Positions 36,119 through 49,639 of a DNA stretch of 64,000 nt are shown in pieces. Every line of letters begins with the position of its first letter. Within the stretch, counting starts at the first letter, position 1. Where the stretch lies: NCBI GenBank assembly GCA_005406025.1, contig BGZK01000527.1, positions 62,001 through 126,000 of the forward strand, read 5' to 3'. The translations under genes and the position numbers were made by a program. The DNA comes from Eumeta japonica. Taxonomy: Eukaryota; Arthropoda; Insecta; Lepidoptera; Psychidae. The notes beneath the pieces were generated by a model. It had not been told where the DNA came from, ran no database searches, and worked only from the letters and a program-made list of their open reading frames with translations.

Positions 36119-36251
36119 TGAAAACTTAAAAGACGCGACTACTGGAAGCTTTTACTAAAGCGAACTATAGTAAAAGTGTCGCGACGTACACTTTTTATGG
36201 CCTAGCTCTTGTTCACCAAGGATGTAACGGGCGATAATGAACTACCTTCCA

Positions 36252-36272
36252 ATATATATATATATATATATA
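36252..36272. repeat. (AT)n microsatellite
   Basis: About ten uninterrupted AT dinucleotides. Confidence 0.9.
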
Positions 36273-36299
36273 AATTTTTGTACGTGATCATCTACGACA

Positions 36300-36760
36300 A
36301 TAAATGATCATCCCGTTGACGCGTATACAACTCTAGCGTCCGTGATGGTCCATCGCGAGTTTTCTTATCACGCTGCGAACTACGAGCGAGACATTAATGC
36401 TAGCACGAACGATGTGCGGATTTTATAACACGGACGATGTATTTCGGACGGGCAAAATGGAAGCATCGGATTTGTTTATGATACACATTTTTTTTTTGCC
36501 CTCTTCAAAGAAGCCGGGCGGCCAGATAGCGATCTCGGCGCGCGAACACCGCGGCCGCATCAGAGGCGCGGGGCCGGTAATTAATTATCAATTTGTCGCG
36601 GGTGCCACGGCGACGTAAACCGATCGCCCGCGCCCCCGGCCACCGCGTGAAGGCAACAAACGCACAGTTTAACGTTATCTCGTGATCGCGGACACGACAC
36701 TGCTTTTTGCCGTACCGCATCGTCCTGTATAAGGAATGTGCGCTCGATCGATATGCGATT
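36300..36760. promoter_or_regulatory. GC-rich island with a dense homeodomain-like core
   Basis: CpG-rich flanks surround GGTAATTAATTATCAATTTG (36576-36595), which packs two TAATTA-type cores in twenty bases. Short open frames on both strands lack domains. A good candidate element for homeodomain input into hh. Confidence 0.38.
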
Positions 36761-37435
36761 TATATAGGAAGAAAGAAACTTCGAGAGACAGGAAACCGAG
36801 CGTAATTGAATTTGAATATTTCATCGTGTGAAACTTCTTTAGGCACGTCGTGGGAAATTTTAGTACTTTATTAAAAGAAAACGTGTGTTCAGTTCACGCG
36901 ATAGAAGTACAACCTTCAGCAAGACTAAACTGCGAGAGAATGTAAAGAATTATTTATTACGGTACGAAGTTTAAAAGCTATTTTACATTTTATAATTCTG
37001 ACTCTATGTTTTCGATTTCAACAAATGACAACATGCAGGTGTACACAAGCACATCTATCTTTCTCTTGAATTGTATCTTATTCTACATTCTATCTCGCTC
37101 TCTCAAATTATGGCGTCTTGCATACTGTTTCATTCCCTCGCGGGCTAATTCCTATCGATTTGTTTGTGATTTTTTCTGTTTTGTTTATTGTCTCTATTTA
37201 ATGACGCTTTTATTGTTTCGTTGAGTTTCAAAATCACAACCTAATTATAATAATAAAATTGATTATACTATAATATTTGTACTTATCTCACTAATAAAAT
37301 CGTTTTAACTAAAAAAAATCTTTTTCTTAAACCCCATTTATCCTACTTATTTTAAAACCCAAATAAAATAAAAGTAATAGATAACTTACAGAAGTTTCAC
37401 TTCTGATGTGTATATATTGATACCATTAATTCATG
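36760..37435. other. AT-rich stretch, nothing recognised
   Basis: No coding or repeat evidence. The 72-codon frame at 37006 is hydrophobic and AT-driven, without a domain. Confidence 0.45.
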
Positions 37436-37439
37436 CATT

Positions 37440-38468
37440 CTTTTTTAGGGTTCCGTAGTTATCAAGGAACCTTTATTGTTTCGCTATGTTCGTCTCGATG
37501 GACGTTCGTCCTTCCATCTGTCTATTTGTTTGTCTATCTGTATGTCGATCAGCGGTTAAATCAAAGACTCTTAGTAGTAGAAAGCTGCAATTTGATATGG
37601 GACACATATTAATCACGCCCAGAACACAGTAAAAAAAATTTGGTAAAAAATAATTTTTGGGATACCTCCTTTTCACGTTAAATGGGAGTTAATGTTTTTT
37701 TCGTCTATTCTATGGTGTGGAGTATTGTTGGATAACTCATACAAAAATATTACAGATACGGGTTAAAATGATAAGTATTCATTATTGTCTACGTTAAGAT
37801 AATATTAATCTGTCACATATTCTTGCAAAATTACAAAATTTCGCGCCTTTTTGCGTGTACAGTCTATGTTCTCTCTGCTCCGTGATGTCGTTGTAATTTG
37901 GAGTACTACTTATGATTTTTTAAATTATTAAAGTAATCTTAAATCAAATGACAATTGCTTTAGTTTAACAGTACTAGAGAACCTTATTCGACTTAGAGAT
38001 CGATTTGCGAAATATTAAACTTTAGAATGCTAATTCCAGTAGGAAAGGAGTATCCCGCTCGTTTTTAGGTAAATAGATATTCTTGAATATCTGAAAAAAA
38101 TCACGTAGCATGTATAACGAAGTTAAAATGAAAACTAATTAACGAGTAATAATTGACCAACTTCTAAAATATATTTGGAGAGCTAAAAAGCTAAATTTGG
38201 TGGGTACAAATTCCATTGTAATTTATTTAGATGCCGTTTTTGGTTGTGTAAGATGCCTATCTTAAAAATGTATATATGTATAAGATAGTAAATATAACTT
38301 TATGAACCATATAAAATTGTGGGAATATAAAATCTTAACATCCTCAGTACCCGTCTTATGTGGGCTCTTTTAAACGTCGTTAGCCGTTGTTAAACCATGA
38401 ATTTAATTAATAGGGCAACTACAGAACCTTACGTTGTGTGTGGCCCGACACGCACTTGTCCGGTTTTT
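37440..38468 (-). mobile_element. lepidopteran-type long interspersed repeat, near complete
   Basis: Starts TTTTTTAGGGTTCCGTAG and ends CCCGACACGCACTTGTCCGG on the plus strand, the two ends of a noncoding repeat of about 1 kb that I recognise from many moth and butterfly genomes. Internal landmarks in the right order include GATACCTCCTTTTCACGTTA, TATGGTGTGGAGTATTG, GATCGATTTGCGAAATATT and GGTGGGTACAAATTC. Strand is given so that the ACCGG end is the start, matching the copies at 22787 and 44681. Confidence 0.65.
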
Positions 38469-38904
38469 ATAAATACGATTTCGAACCAATATTTGTATTA
38501 TTATGACCCAATTAATTAACATTTTTTTTTATAAAATAGCAATTGGTACTCATATCAACACACGCTTTTATTTATAGTCAGGAAATATACTTAAAAAATA
38601 GCTTAGTTTAACATAGTACTCAAATAAATTCTAACATTGTTAAAAATCGGACTCGCCGTCTTAGTAATGCTGTAGTTTAGAAGTTCTTTTTTACGAATGA
38701 GAATCGTATTTCATTTTTATTATTACCTTGTTTACATTTTTTATAGTCAAAAACAGATGACATTTTTATTGTCACACGAGAATTCTCACGTAAAATTACG
38801 AATTTATTCTTCTATCCCCGGAATCGCAGCTGTATATGCAATATAGCGTGATATATATATATCGGATAATAAACAATAATTATGTAAAAGTCGCATCATA
38901 AGAC

Positions 38905-39240
38905 GCCCCTCCACGAGTCGAGTAACTTTATCCAATCAAGGAGTCATCCTTTTGAGGCGAGGCAGAGGCAGCGGCCGGGCTGTAATTATCGAGCCGTGCT
39001 GATTACATGCGAAATTGGGGGCTCGCCCGGCCCCGGCCGCCTCATAAATAAAGCGAAATGACCGGCCATCATCGGCGCGAGGGCGTCGCTAATGAATAAC
39101 GCCGGGCGCCTGACCCGGCGCAGCCCCGAGACCGACGGGAGGATCGACAAGCCAAGGATCATCAGGAATTTCGGGCGACATTTTTAAAGGTAGGCTGCTT
39201 ATCTAGACGTAGAACCGGGACGCGGGATCTACTATTGGAT
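38905..39240. promoter_or_regulatory. GC-rich island
   Basis: CpG-rich block with TGTAATTATCG, CTGATTACATGCG, CCTCATAAATAAAGCG and GCTAATGAATAACG words. No open frame. The mix of homeodomain-like and TCATAAA words in a GC-rich background supports a regulatory candidate. Confidence 0.38.
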
Positions 39241-42200
39241 AAGTCAATTAAGTGGGGTAAAACATATATTCTAACTTTGTTTTATGTAGACTGAATTTGA
39301 AAAATACGTACCGCCGTACAACGTTTCCCTCTTAGGGATGTAAAGTAATAAGATAATGATAACAAAAAATAAGGATTTTTAGTATAAAATAACGATATTA
39401 AAAAAAATTTACGTTTCGATAAGAATGAGAGTGCAAGAATTTAAATATCACAACAATATTGTCAACAAATACATTATTAATTATTATCAATTAATTGATA
39501 CAACAACCACAACAACTTAATCATTTTGTAATTTCACAAATGTGGCTAAATGAAGCAATATATATATATATATTCAGTTTCGTGGTTTTTTTTCGAAGGA
39601 AGACACATACGTTTAAAAAATCATTGAAATCGTTAGCGCCGTTTGCGAGACCATCGTGTCATTTATGTATGATGTCCTCTTTCCAATTCGAATTTATTAT
39701 ATTCGCATATCTAACAAAAACCATAAAGGTGCTATCTACTTGTTGAAGGATTGAAGCGAAATAATAGTGATCACGGGCAGGGATCCCACGGGTCCTTTCT
39801 AAGTTCCGATCGTGAGCTCTAAACATCAGAAAGCAAATAAAAGTGGCTATTAAAAGAGCTAGCAGTATTATTCGTCAGCGATAACATTCTGATGGCCTAT
39901 GGGGCTCAACGATATAGGAGAGTTGCCCTTTCAATACCACAGGATGAAGTGATATGTAACAACATTTTATTTACTTTATTTACATAATAATTTTCTACGA
40001 TCGCAGGATAAATTACAATCATGCGATGAATAAATTTACAATAATGCAAATACCTATGCTTTATGAGCATTACCGCACGGAATTGATAAGATCTATAACT
40101 TTGTAGATTTATATTTAAATATTCCATTTGATTGGTTCATTTACTTTTATTCCGAAAAAAGTAAAAAAAAAATCAAACTAACTATGCACTTCATTTCTTC
40201 TAATAAGCTATTTATAAACTATAAAAGATTAGTCCATAATTGCCTCTGTTTATATTGCTCTTACTTACAATAATAACAGTGGTGGTGAACCTCTTAATTT
40301 TTTTTTGGTTTATTAATTTTATATATATTTCTTTGAAAATAGCGATAAAATTGTATAAAACGCACAGTAATGTGGACTTATTACTTTAATTAAGTTTTTT
40401 TTTCCTTTACAACGTATACACCAGCTTCACATCAGTGAAAAATGTTTATTTGTTTTTGAGACTATTTTACTACAGCGTTTTTTTACGAAAGATCGAAGTA
40501 TACGATTATCATTGTGAGATATTACCTGACGAGAAACTTCTATTTGAATATGAATGGAGAGGCGCCATCTAGTGACAGTAGAACCGGATTGTGTGGAATT
40601 CATTTGAGGCTTTATTTCGAACCTTTTCGACCACTCCACGGTTTGATCGAAGTGCATATATATATTTGTATTCCAACCTGTGTATATTTTGATAGAAGTT
40701 TGTCTTGTTTTTGATAAGGTCTCATCTATATTGTATTATAGTTTGCCTACGGTTATTTTGGCATTAATTAACTGATCATAAAGAAATCAGTCATTTATTT
40801 TATGTGTGAGGAACCAGTTTTCGTTATAGCTATATCATGAACACTGTCGATGAACATACTGAAGAATTATTGCCATGAACTATTAGAAACCAGTTTCAAT
40901 AATCAAGACATGTGTTCGTATTAAAATCTAATGATTATGATATTATTTTATATACATAGATTTTAACATGATTTTGTATATCGACATCTGTTCTTATACA
41001 TGCCTATATATAAATGTAACATATGGGAAACTACGTAAGCCTTATTATTAGGTTATGTGGCTTTGATGTTTTGTGCCAAAATGAAAAATGCGTAATTAAA
41101 ATTCGGCGTTCGTGTGCCATAGCCGATTTTTCTTCGAACCTATTTAATTTTACTTAACCCGCAGTAGGGACCGGTCGCTCAAATGCAATAGTGGAGCGTT
41201 CGAAATAAGATTTTGAATGCTGCACTATTGTGCAAGTCAGAAAAGGGAATACAAGCTTGCAATGTACAAGTTCAAAAACAGGTAGAACATTAGTTTCTAT
41301 AACCTTGAAAAGTCACAATTTTCTAAACTATACGATAATTTTGTCACCTTGGTCTGTGACATAGTTTTTATTTATTTATAATTAGGCTAAAGTTGCGCAA
41401 TACGAAAAAAAAAGAAAGTTTAAAATCTAAAACCCGACTGCAGTATAAGCAACTAAAAAAAATATAACAAACTAGGTATACATATCTTTAAGAAGTAATG
41501 GCTACTGAATTATGAAGCTATTTATATAAATCAAACTTCCATTAGAAAAATTAATATCCCATTACAGAATAAAAATATTTTTATGATTTATAAATATTTT
41601 TTAGTCGTTGATTCTGAAATGGGATTTTAGTTTTTCAAGTTTGTTTTTGTTGCACATTTTTTTATGTAATCATAAAAAAATCACAAAAAAACAGAAACAC
41701 AGAAACAAAATGAAATTGGTAGATTCTATTATATACATACACATTTTAATATGTCACAAAGCAATGATATGTTTTTTTTTAATATAAATTCGGAATCTCT
41801 AAATATAAACCTTTCATTTGACATCAAATCTGATATATTTAGTTTTATTTATTTTCTTACGACATTATGCAAATTATATTTGCTATGTTGGTTTTAATAT
41901 GACATCACAAACTCCACAACATGAAAAATTCTAAGACCGCATTTATGCAAATGTAGTACGTAGCTACAAGGAACACGGGAATAAGTGAGCACACGTACAA
42001 AAATACAGACGCACATACATAACCTACTAAAATAATAACCCTCCGAAGTCGAACGGTCGTTTCTTGGCCCCTTTTCGGAATAGAAGAATTTTAGACATAG
42101 ATAATAATGTTGAGTAAAAATATCCGAAGGAGCCTTATTGAATAGTAAGTGATATCGTAATTATGAGACTTTCAGGTACGTATAAAATTGTTCCAGACAC

Positions 42201-42285
42201 TAATCGTGGAGTCTGATTAGCATCTGACCAATATTTTCTATTAACAGGCTGAAACCACATCAAAACAACAAGGGTGGGATTGGAG
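39240..42285. other. AT-rich stretch, nothing firmly recognised
   Basis: About 3 kb of AT-rich sequence with no credible gene. On the minus strand CTCGTCAG|GTAATA (about 40522-40535) resembles a weak ratchet site. Some segments may be old repeat debris. Confidence 0.45.
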
Positions 42286-42289
42286 GAAC

Positions 42290-42400
42290 CTAGTTTTGGA
42301 TCGGCACTAAAATTGAGAACAGAACCGAAATCGATGCCGAAAGTGAACCCACAATCGGCACCGTAACTTGAACCGAAATTAAGATTGTATAGACACAGAA
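42290..42400. repeat. degenerate CCGAAAT(C/T)G-type internal repeats
   Basis: Imperfect copies of AACCGAAATCG / CACCGTAACTTG / ACCGAAATTAAG in about 100 bases. A loosely similar theme occurs at 63240-63400. Confidence 0.35.
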
Positions 42401-43752
42401 TAATAATTGGTCCGTGTGATAAATATTTTTTTTAATTATGCCTATTTTATTAATTACCGTTATTTTTAAGAGCTTTAATTTTTTTTTCAAAATTGTTTAT
42501 TTGTAATCTTACAACATAATTTAATATTGTGCCTTAAATCGGTTTATCAGCTTCCATCATTATAGTTCCAGCTATTTAACGATTTTTGCACTTTTATAAA
42601 AAAAAGTTATTCCATAGGGAAGTTATGATGATTTGTAAAATTATTTGTAGTCATTTTTTTAATTCCAACATAAATTCATAAGAATTTCGACGAATGAGTC
42701 GAGAATTAAGCGATGAACGAGATTATTGCAATCGTGAATGTATTTTATATTTACTCATACAAACGGGTACATACAGCGTGACATAATATCTCTCCAATAA
42801 TACAACGTCACGTAATTTATTTAGTCAAAATTACACCCACTCAATTTGGATGGAATCATATATAAAACTGATTTATTGTTCAGGAATTGTTTTTCTATAG
42901 CTGGCATTTGTATAATTGTCACTATAAATTAGAATAGGACACTGGTCACTAAAAACTGACACCTTGCGCTATCATATAATAGCTTGTTTAAGCGATCCCT
43001 TCAATTTAAGATGTGCCAATTCTATATATGAGTGCTTTTGTTTTAAATAAACATAAAATTGTAAAGACTTATAGAAACGTTCAACACAATACGATATCAA
43101 TTGACAGCACATAAACTATGTAAAAATACAAGTTCTGTGTAAGCATCGGTTTTAAATGAGCTGATTTGAATATTCTTTAGGCATATAAATTGATACATGT
43201 AATACACGACTCGTTTTTTAGGATGGTTCATTGATCTATTTGATAACTAAAGAAACGTACAATATAATGTAACTTAATTTTACGTTACATTATTAAGTTA
43301 GCCTCACATTATCTTGGTTTTTCGTTACATACAAATAATCAACATTATATTATTTTTAAAACACAGTTTCCGGCAAAGTGATTCAAATCATCAATAAATG
43401 TCATAAAATAATTCCACAATTTATGATTTCCTACAAAAGAGTCATAATAAAATTATAGCTTGAATAACTTTTGAATGAGTAGATTTTTCCAAAAATGATA
43501 AGAGGATTTCTTTTGTAGGATGTTCAATTCACGAATACGATTCGGTAATTTGAATCTGTCCATTAATATATAAGCTACGAAATTGTCAAACTGAAAAGTA
43601 ATAATTACCTTTTAATTCATATTGAAAACAGAAATTTGCAATGCGCGACCTCCAAATAACGGGTGCATTTTCTCATCTGCCTGAAGCTATGCAAGAGAGG
43701 ACTTCGAAAAAAAACACTAGTTGTTATAATATATATGTATATATATACGTAT

Positions 43753-43788
<36 letters not shown>

Positions 43789-44375
43789 CACGCGCGACCA
43801 CACAACATATATATTTCACATCTCCACTTATTATTGGGAATCATATGGTACCCATATATTTGTAGTTACATATGCATTATGATTAATTTTATATATGAGA
43901 TGTAACGAATTAGCATCTAAATGCTTTACAGGATCATAAACAGAACTTTCTGTGTAATGTATAATTTGCTAAAATAAAAGAATTTCGAAAGAGAAAACGT
44001 TTGCACCAAAGTGATTAAACTTACTTGTTACACTTTTCTCAATAAATAGTACATACATATATTTTTAATGTCATATGCGACAAAAACTTTGCTTTCTTTA
44101 TATTAATTATGCTAATAAAATAAATTTATCAAACCTGCTAAATAAATTCTTATGTTGTTCTAAAATTATTAAAATCGTCATTTTGCTCTACAATTTACCT
44201 GCGTCTGCTTCACTTGAACAATTCATAGAACAAGAAACCCGAATACCGACAACACGTAAACAGATAAAGTCATGAGCAAATATAAGAGCTCGACTGTACG
44301 TCATTTATAGTAGAACGACAGCGGCAACTTGTCTAATAACAATCAATACAATACTGTAATACAGACTACAATAAT
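42400..44375. other. AT-rich stretch with one microsatellite
   Basis: AT-rich intron background without gene evidence, apart from the CA repeat at 43755. Open frames across that repeat on both strands are artefacts. Confidence 0.5.
43755..43786. repeat. (AC)16 microsatellite
   Basis: Sixteen uninterrupted AC dinucleotides, preceded by a TATATA tract. Confidence 0.97.
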
Positions 44376-44580
44376 GCAGCTGATTTCGCGAAAGCTCAAA
44401 GCTCAGGTAGGTGGGCAGCCGCTATCATTTAAGTTAATTGGACGTAAAGCGGCGAGCGGGCCGTTCCTTAAAAAATGCCTGAAACGGACCACGCGCCTTG
44501 CGCCTAATTTGTTAAATTGATTTTATTGTCGGACACGTTCCCCGTCCGCTGCTCGCGCGCACGGAATTTGAATAATTATA
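44375..44580. promoter_or_regulatory. short GC-rich island
   Basis: GC-richer patch with CATTTAAGTTAATTGGACG and CGCCTAATTTGTTAAATTG words next to GGCGAGCGGGCCG. The 63-codon frame has no domain. Candidate regulatory DNA. Confidence 0.28.
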
Positions 44581-44680
44581 TTAATTCAGCAGCAAAAACC
44601 TTCGCGATGTAGCACACACTAAATATGTTCTTTTTTTGCATAAAAAATTCCAAATAAAAAAAAGTGCATATTGATATAAT

Positions 44681-45000
44681 AAACCGGTCAAGTCTGAATC
44701 GGACTAGTATGGAGAGGGTTTCGTACTATAGACAATCACATTGTTCGATAGTGAAATTAAAAGCAAAACATCTTACAAACGTTTTCTTTTCACGATCATT
44801 TTCTTTTGAGTGTTTAAAAATATAGGATTTTCGTATAGAGTTTTCTGTGAAATACGAATGAAGCCCTGCATTTGAAATTTTTTTTTCAAATCGTAGGTTC
44901 TACAATTTCCAAGATATACAGGAATACTTGATCCTCGAAAATTTTCTTAATATCTTTTAATCTATCCATTTTAAAAATCATAAAAAAAAAACTATGTTTC
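44681..45000 (+). mobile_element. ACCGGTCAAG-type repeat, 5' part
   Basis: Begins AAACCGGTCAAGTCTGAATC and continues GGGTTTCGTAC, the expected start of the lepidopteran-type repeat seen at 37440 and 22787. The downstream end is too diverged to place, so the right boundary is approximate. Confidence 0.5.
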
Positions 45001-45720
45001 CATTTCTCATAATAAATCTATAAGAGCTTTGTTTTTTCATCATGTATATGAAACCTAAGAAACAAATGAAATTTTGCACATAAATAAATATTGCAAATAA
45101 AAATTAGTTAAGACTGCAGTGCGACGAAAAAAGACACTTAAAACATCGAGAATGGCAATACAATCATAAATTCAGCTGTATAAACCTTAATCACACATTA
45201 TTAACGAAAATAATTTATAGTTTGTCACACATATTTTTTTTAAGCTAGCCGCATATATTTTGCAATATATTGGAATATTCTTCGAGGGTGAATGCTCATA
45301 TACAATATGTTGTACAAGGTTCGACTTTAGCCAATGGAATCATGTCAAAAAGTTTTTATTTTAAAATATGGAGAAAATTACAAACAAGGTGAAAGTATTT
45401 ACTATGTTTTTCATATGGCAAAGAAAAGGTTAAGTGCAAATCGGATTTACGCACTAAAAGTTCCACACCACCACAGATATATTTGTGTTTAGGTAATTTT
45501 TTTTTTCATTTACATAGTAAGAATCCTCAATACGAGCCCTTTGGCTGCTTTTTATTAGTTTAAATGCAGGTCAAATTTGTATGAATTACTGTTCTTACGA
45601 TGGAGCAAAAATTAAAAGAGGATTACAAAAACACTTTTCTTGTTTGGGTACCGCTTTCATTTTTTACTATTTTTTTCTTATTCATTTCTAGGGTATTCTC
45701 CATAACAACAGATATTTCAC
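45000..45720. other. AT-rich stretch, probably repeat debris
   Basis: No gene recognised. It may continue the repeat that starts at 44681. Confidence 0.4.
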
Positions 45721-46105
45721 GAAAATTCTAACTGACTATTCGTCACGGTTTAAACGCGATACGGCCGTTTCAAGAGTAGCACATACAGCGTTGGTTAAGT
45801 AAATAGGATCCCGTCGGCACCTTCGCGCGAGGACCCCTTAAAACGAAGGCGCCCTATTAAAATCAAATATTTTATTTGTCTCTAAACGACCCGAGCCGGA
45901 GCGGGCGGCTCCCCCTGTGGCGGCGCGCGGCGGCCGCCGGCCGATGTTATCGCCGCGCCGCTTAACCCACAATACACCATTTGTGTCCTCGAACAATTTA
46001 TTGCGATCAGACCGTCCGCGGTCACCTTCCATGAACGACTTCCACTTTGATGTTTTTTAAACAATCCTTCCTCCCCCTCGCCCCTCCGCACCTTTAATCG
46101 TACGT
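45720..46105. promoter_or_regulatory. GC-rich island
   Basis: Strong CpG block (GGCGGCGCGCGGCGGCCGCC) with AAATCAAATATTTTATTTG and TTTATTGCGATCAG words. Minus-strand frames overlapping in two phases (45838-46032 and 45882-46091) indicate composition, not coding. Confidence 0.35.
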
Positions 46106-46516
46106 GTTATGTGTATAGGAGCGGAGCAATGGATGTTTGGAGAATTAAAACGCTTTTAATAATATTTTTGCTACGTTTTTTTAAAACACACTGCCATCGA
46201 TAAAGCGATCGAAGACAATAGGTCCGCTTCAAACTCCTGAGTTATGAGATTTACGCTATCGTCGTATTCGGAGCTCACCTCGACCGGTGCGCGTTTTAAT
46301 AACATGCCAAATAAATACCTATGACTTTTGTGACAAAGACTTTTTATTCGTTCGAGGAGCATTTATAAAATAATTGTATTGCTTTTCATAACAACAGTGT
46401 TTTAATTTTATTATTTGCTCTATAACAGCTTTAACTGACCATAGATCATCTATTAAACGACTCCATGGTCTGGCTCAGATTTCAGATATGTACCTAATCA
46501 AACGAAAGTTCTATAT

Positions 46517-47275
46517 TTTTAGGGTTCCCCGCATCCAGTGACTAAACGGAACCCTTATAGGGTCACTCCCATGTTTACCTCTTTTTATTCATGTCTCTCT
46601 TTTCTATAAATTTACTGAACAAAAGAGATCCGATCAAGTACATACAACATATGCGTTTAAAAGTTCACGTATACGTCATAAATAAAATATTTCCGATTAT
46701 ATAGGTTATTTTCGGGGACAAATTAGGAAATTAAAAGAGTCTTTTATCGAGTGCCTCGTACAAATATTAAAAATTTAGTTTATTATTGTAAAATGCATAA
46801 CATAAAAGACATTAAAGAAGAATATACGAAAAGCAATCATTCCCTCCCCCGTTATCTCAGCAACTACGGAGCCTAAAATTATGAAAAGAAATTCAGAATA
46901 AGGAACCTCAATGCACTTTACAGGAAAACCTAAACGATGTTTTAAACTCCTTAATGTCCCATTGGAAGTAGAAAATTCGTTGAAAGTGCATGGAAAAAAT
47001 TTTTTGTGATGGAAAAGTTATATATTACAACGCAAGCATAGCTTATATTAAAAGTAGGCTCCAACTTACGATAACTTTTTTTTTCTAATTTTTATTTATT
47101 TTGCTTGCCGGTGACAAAATTGAATCAAATTTCAACAAATTATAGTAGGCGATATAATAAAATATCTTCATTTATGCCCAATAAATTTGAATTAGTCAAA
47201 AAACATAGTAATTTGTTTATTTACGGAATCCTCTGCACGCCAGTCCGACTCAAATCGTGGATATTTTCTAGTTAT
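46517..47275 (-). mobile_element. lepidopteran-type interspersed repeat, near complete
   Basis: Starts TTTTTAGGGTTCCCCGCATC followed by GGAACCCTTATAGGGTCACTC, and ends ACGGAATCCTC and CCAGTCCGACTCAAATCG on the plus strand. These correspond to the two ends of a repeat type related to that at 37440. No coding capacity. Confidence 0.55.
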
Positions 47276-47279
47276 AGCT

Positions 47280-49275
47280 ACTTAAACTATTTTCTTAACC
47301 TTATTTAAACACTAGTTTACATATTTTATTTCGTACGTAAGGAAATTTGAAATTTTCCTGTCTCATCATTAAATTTCAATGTAAATTTTTCTCTAATATA
47401 TGCGAAATTTACTTTCGTACAACCAGATAAGTAATTTTAATATAAATGGAAATAAATAATACAGTGAATAAAATATTTTATAGAATAAAAATTATTCTTA
47501 TTAGTTGCTACAAAAATAACAAATATAAATAAACACACACCAAAAATGTGTTTCATCAATCATAGTTCAGTCACAGTTAATAATTAAAATATCGTATGTT
47601 TTGTATAAATGGCCCTTATGTAACTGAATGAAATGAAGCATAATAAATAAAGAGTTAAATAAAACAGATTTATAGTTTCCTTGAAAATGTTCTATTCTAA
47701 TCGACTATACGACAAAGATGCATACATCTCTTTTATTTTATGGAGTTTGATAATCAATTGTCTATTTCTGTCGCTCATATCCTTTTAAATGAAACAGAGC
47801 CTGAACGATTAATATAACGAACTATTAATACGCAAAAAGAGCACTTCTTAATAATTATCAAGGTGCTGTGAAACACTCAATTCGTATGTAATGTTGAATG
47901 TCAGACACGAAATAAACCGCATGTGTAATAATCAATATGACACCACCTCCCGCTCTGTTGAACCGACGACGACTGTGAACAAAATTAACAGTTAATTGAG
48001 GACAATACTGTGGAGTCTAGTAAAATTAATGACCTAGGGTGATTAGTCACCTTAAACCTGCATTACTGCATTTCCAAAGAACAATTTTACATATTGTCTC
48101 GGGTTTGACTCCCAATCGATGCAACCTATAATTGTAAACGTTCGCTTTTGACGGTCTGCGTTCGCTGCTTCGCCGTTGCGAGTCAGTGTTCATAAAAAAA
48201 AAAAAACTTATCGTAGGTAGCGATAAATGTTGTATTAATGCCGACTCTAACGCAACTTTACGGCATGACATTAATTGTATGCAATAATAATGGCATGCCT
48301 TCAATAGGCCGCATGTGGAGGCTGAGTAACGAATTGGCTATTATTTTTCTAAACGATACAATTGGAATATCTGCAAATAGATTTAGATAAAAAGCGCATT
48401 ATTGTACGGCTAAATTATTAGATGCAGGTTCAACAACAAAAGTATTATTAATTTATGCAAATTTTACTTTAATATTTTTAAAGTTTAATAAGTACATATT
48501 ATCATATAATAGAATGATTATAACTTTTGCAGCTATATATAAAAGCGGTAGGTTGTATATCTTTGGTCAAAACATAAGCTATGCTTAAGCCAATGTACCT
48601 ATAATTTTGAACATATATATATACTATAAGTTATATAGTATAAGTTTTAGTAGCTTAAGCATTATATAGTCCACTAAGACTTTGTTCGTTTGCATTTTAC
48701 ATTGTTACATCCTTAATAAGTACATTTTTTTTATATTCATATTTTAATATTACATTTCCTTAATATATCAACCAAATCGTGCAAATAATTGGTATCGAAA
48801 CTTAAACTGAAACTGGTACTGTACTTTTAATCTCACGAAGCAATGCGCTCTTTACTTGTGATAGTGAAGTGTACAAATACATTGCGAGTGATTATTTTTA
48901 ATTAAATATAATATTTGCAACGAAACGATAAATTTTATATTATTTAGTTCCTATAGCAGAAATCTGTATCGATTAAGATTTAATTTAATGTTGAAGGCTC
49001 TATTAACTTTTGAAAGACTTAAACTCGGTAATAAGTAGCGGTTGAGCTTCACTTATTCAAATTCAAGTTAAGATTACAAGGTAACGTATTTAAAGTTATA
49101 CCCTTGTTGCTAAAAATGGATTTGTGAAAGCGTTCAAGTAACTTACAAACAACGACAAACTAATTAAAAAATGCTTCTAAGTAGAAAATAATTTTATCTT
49201 AATTGGAATATTTGAGCTATATTTTTCAAAATGTGTTTATTAGATCTATTAGAATACACAACATAAATTTAAGGC
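47280..49275. other. AT-rich stretch, nothing firmly recognised
   Basis: About 2 kb without gene evidence. A B-box-like GGGTTTGACTCCCAATC at 48103-48119 hints at a decayed SINE. The 20-mer at 47994-48013 is shared with 28687. Confidence 0.45.
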
Positions 49276-49278
49276 GTT

Positions 49279-49625
49279 TTAAGCTGTTTTCCATGGAATA
49301 GTTAAAATTTTACTTGTGTTTTCATTTTTATCTAGAATTAAATAAAAAAATCTGATAGTGAGGCAACGGCGACACCTGGATGTCCACTGTTTAAGTCTCA
49401 AAGTCCCGGTTTTAAAGTGTCTTGTTATTGACGTGCTTGTCTTTAGACACTCACGGTATGTACTTTGATCTGAAGCCGTTCCTACTATCGAATCACTCCA
49501 AAATGAGCCCCATCTCGACGAGGTGATGGCGCCTATCATGAAGACTCTCCGTCTGCTAGAACAAGGACAAAGCGGCCTGCACGGCGGAGAACGTCCGACG
49601 CCAAAGGTCAACAGCTGACTTTTTT
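49279..49625 (-). other. unrecognised 110-codon open frame, probably repeat-derived
   Basis: The minus-strand frame (49611 down to 49279) is rich in R, S, T and C and has no domain I recognise. Immediately upstream on the same strand, 49630-49680 carries a tRNA B-box-like CCGGGTTCGAGCCGCGG followed by a run of A. This suggests the open frame lies in or beside a retroposed element. I would not call it a gene. Confidence 0.25.
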
Positions 49626-49639
49626 TTTTTTATCGTCCG

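Noticed and set aside
43617..43905. Open frames with poly-Thr-His or poly-Cys-Val runs
   Set aside because: Translation of the (AC)16 microsatellite.
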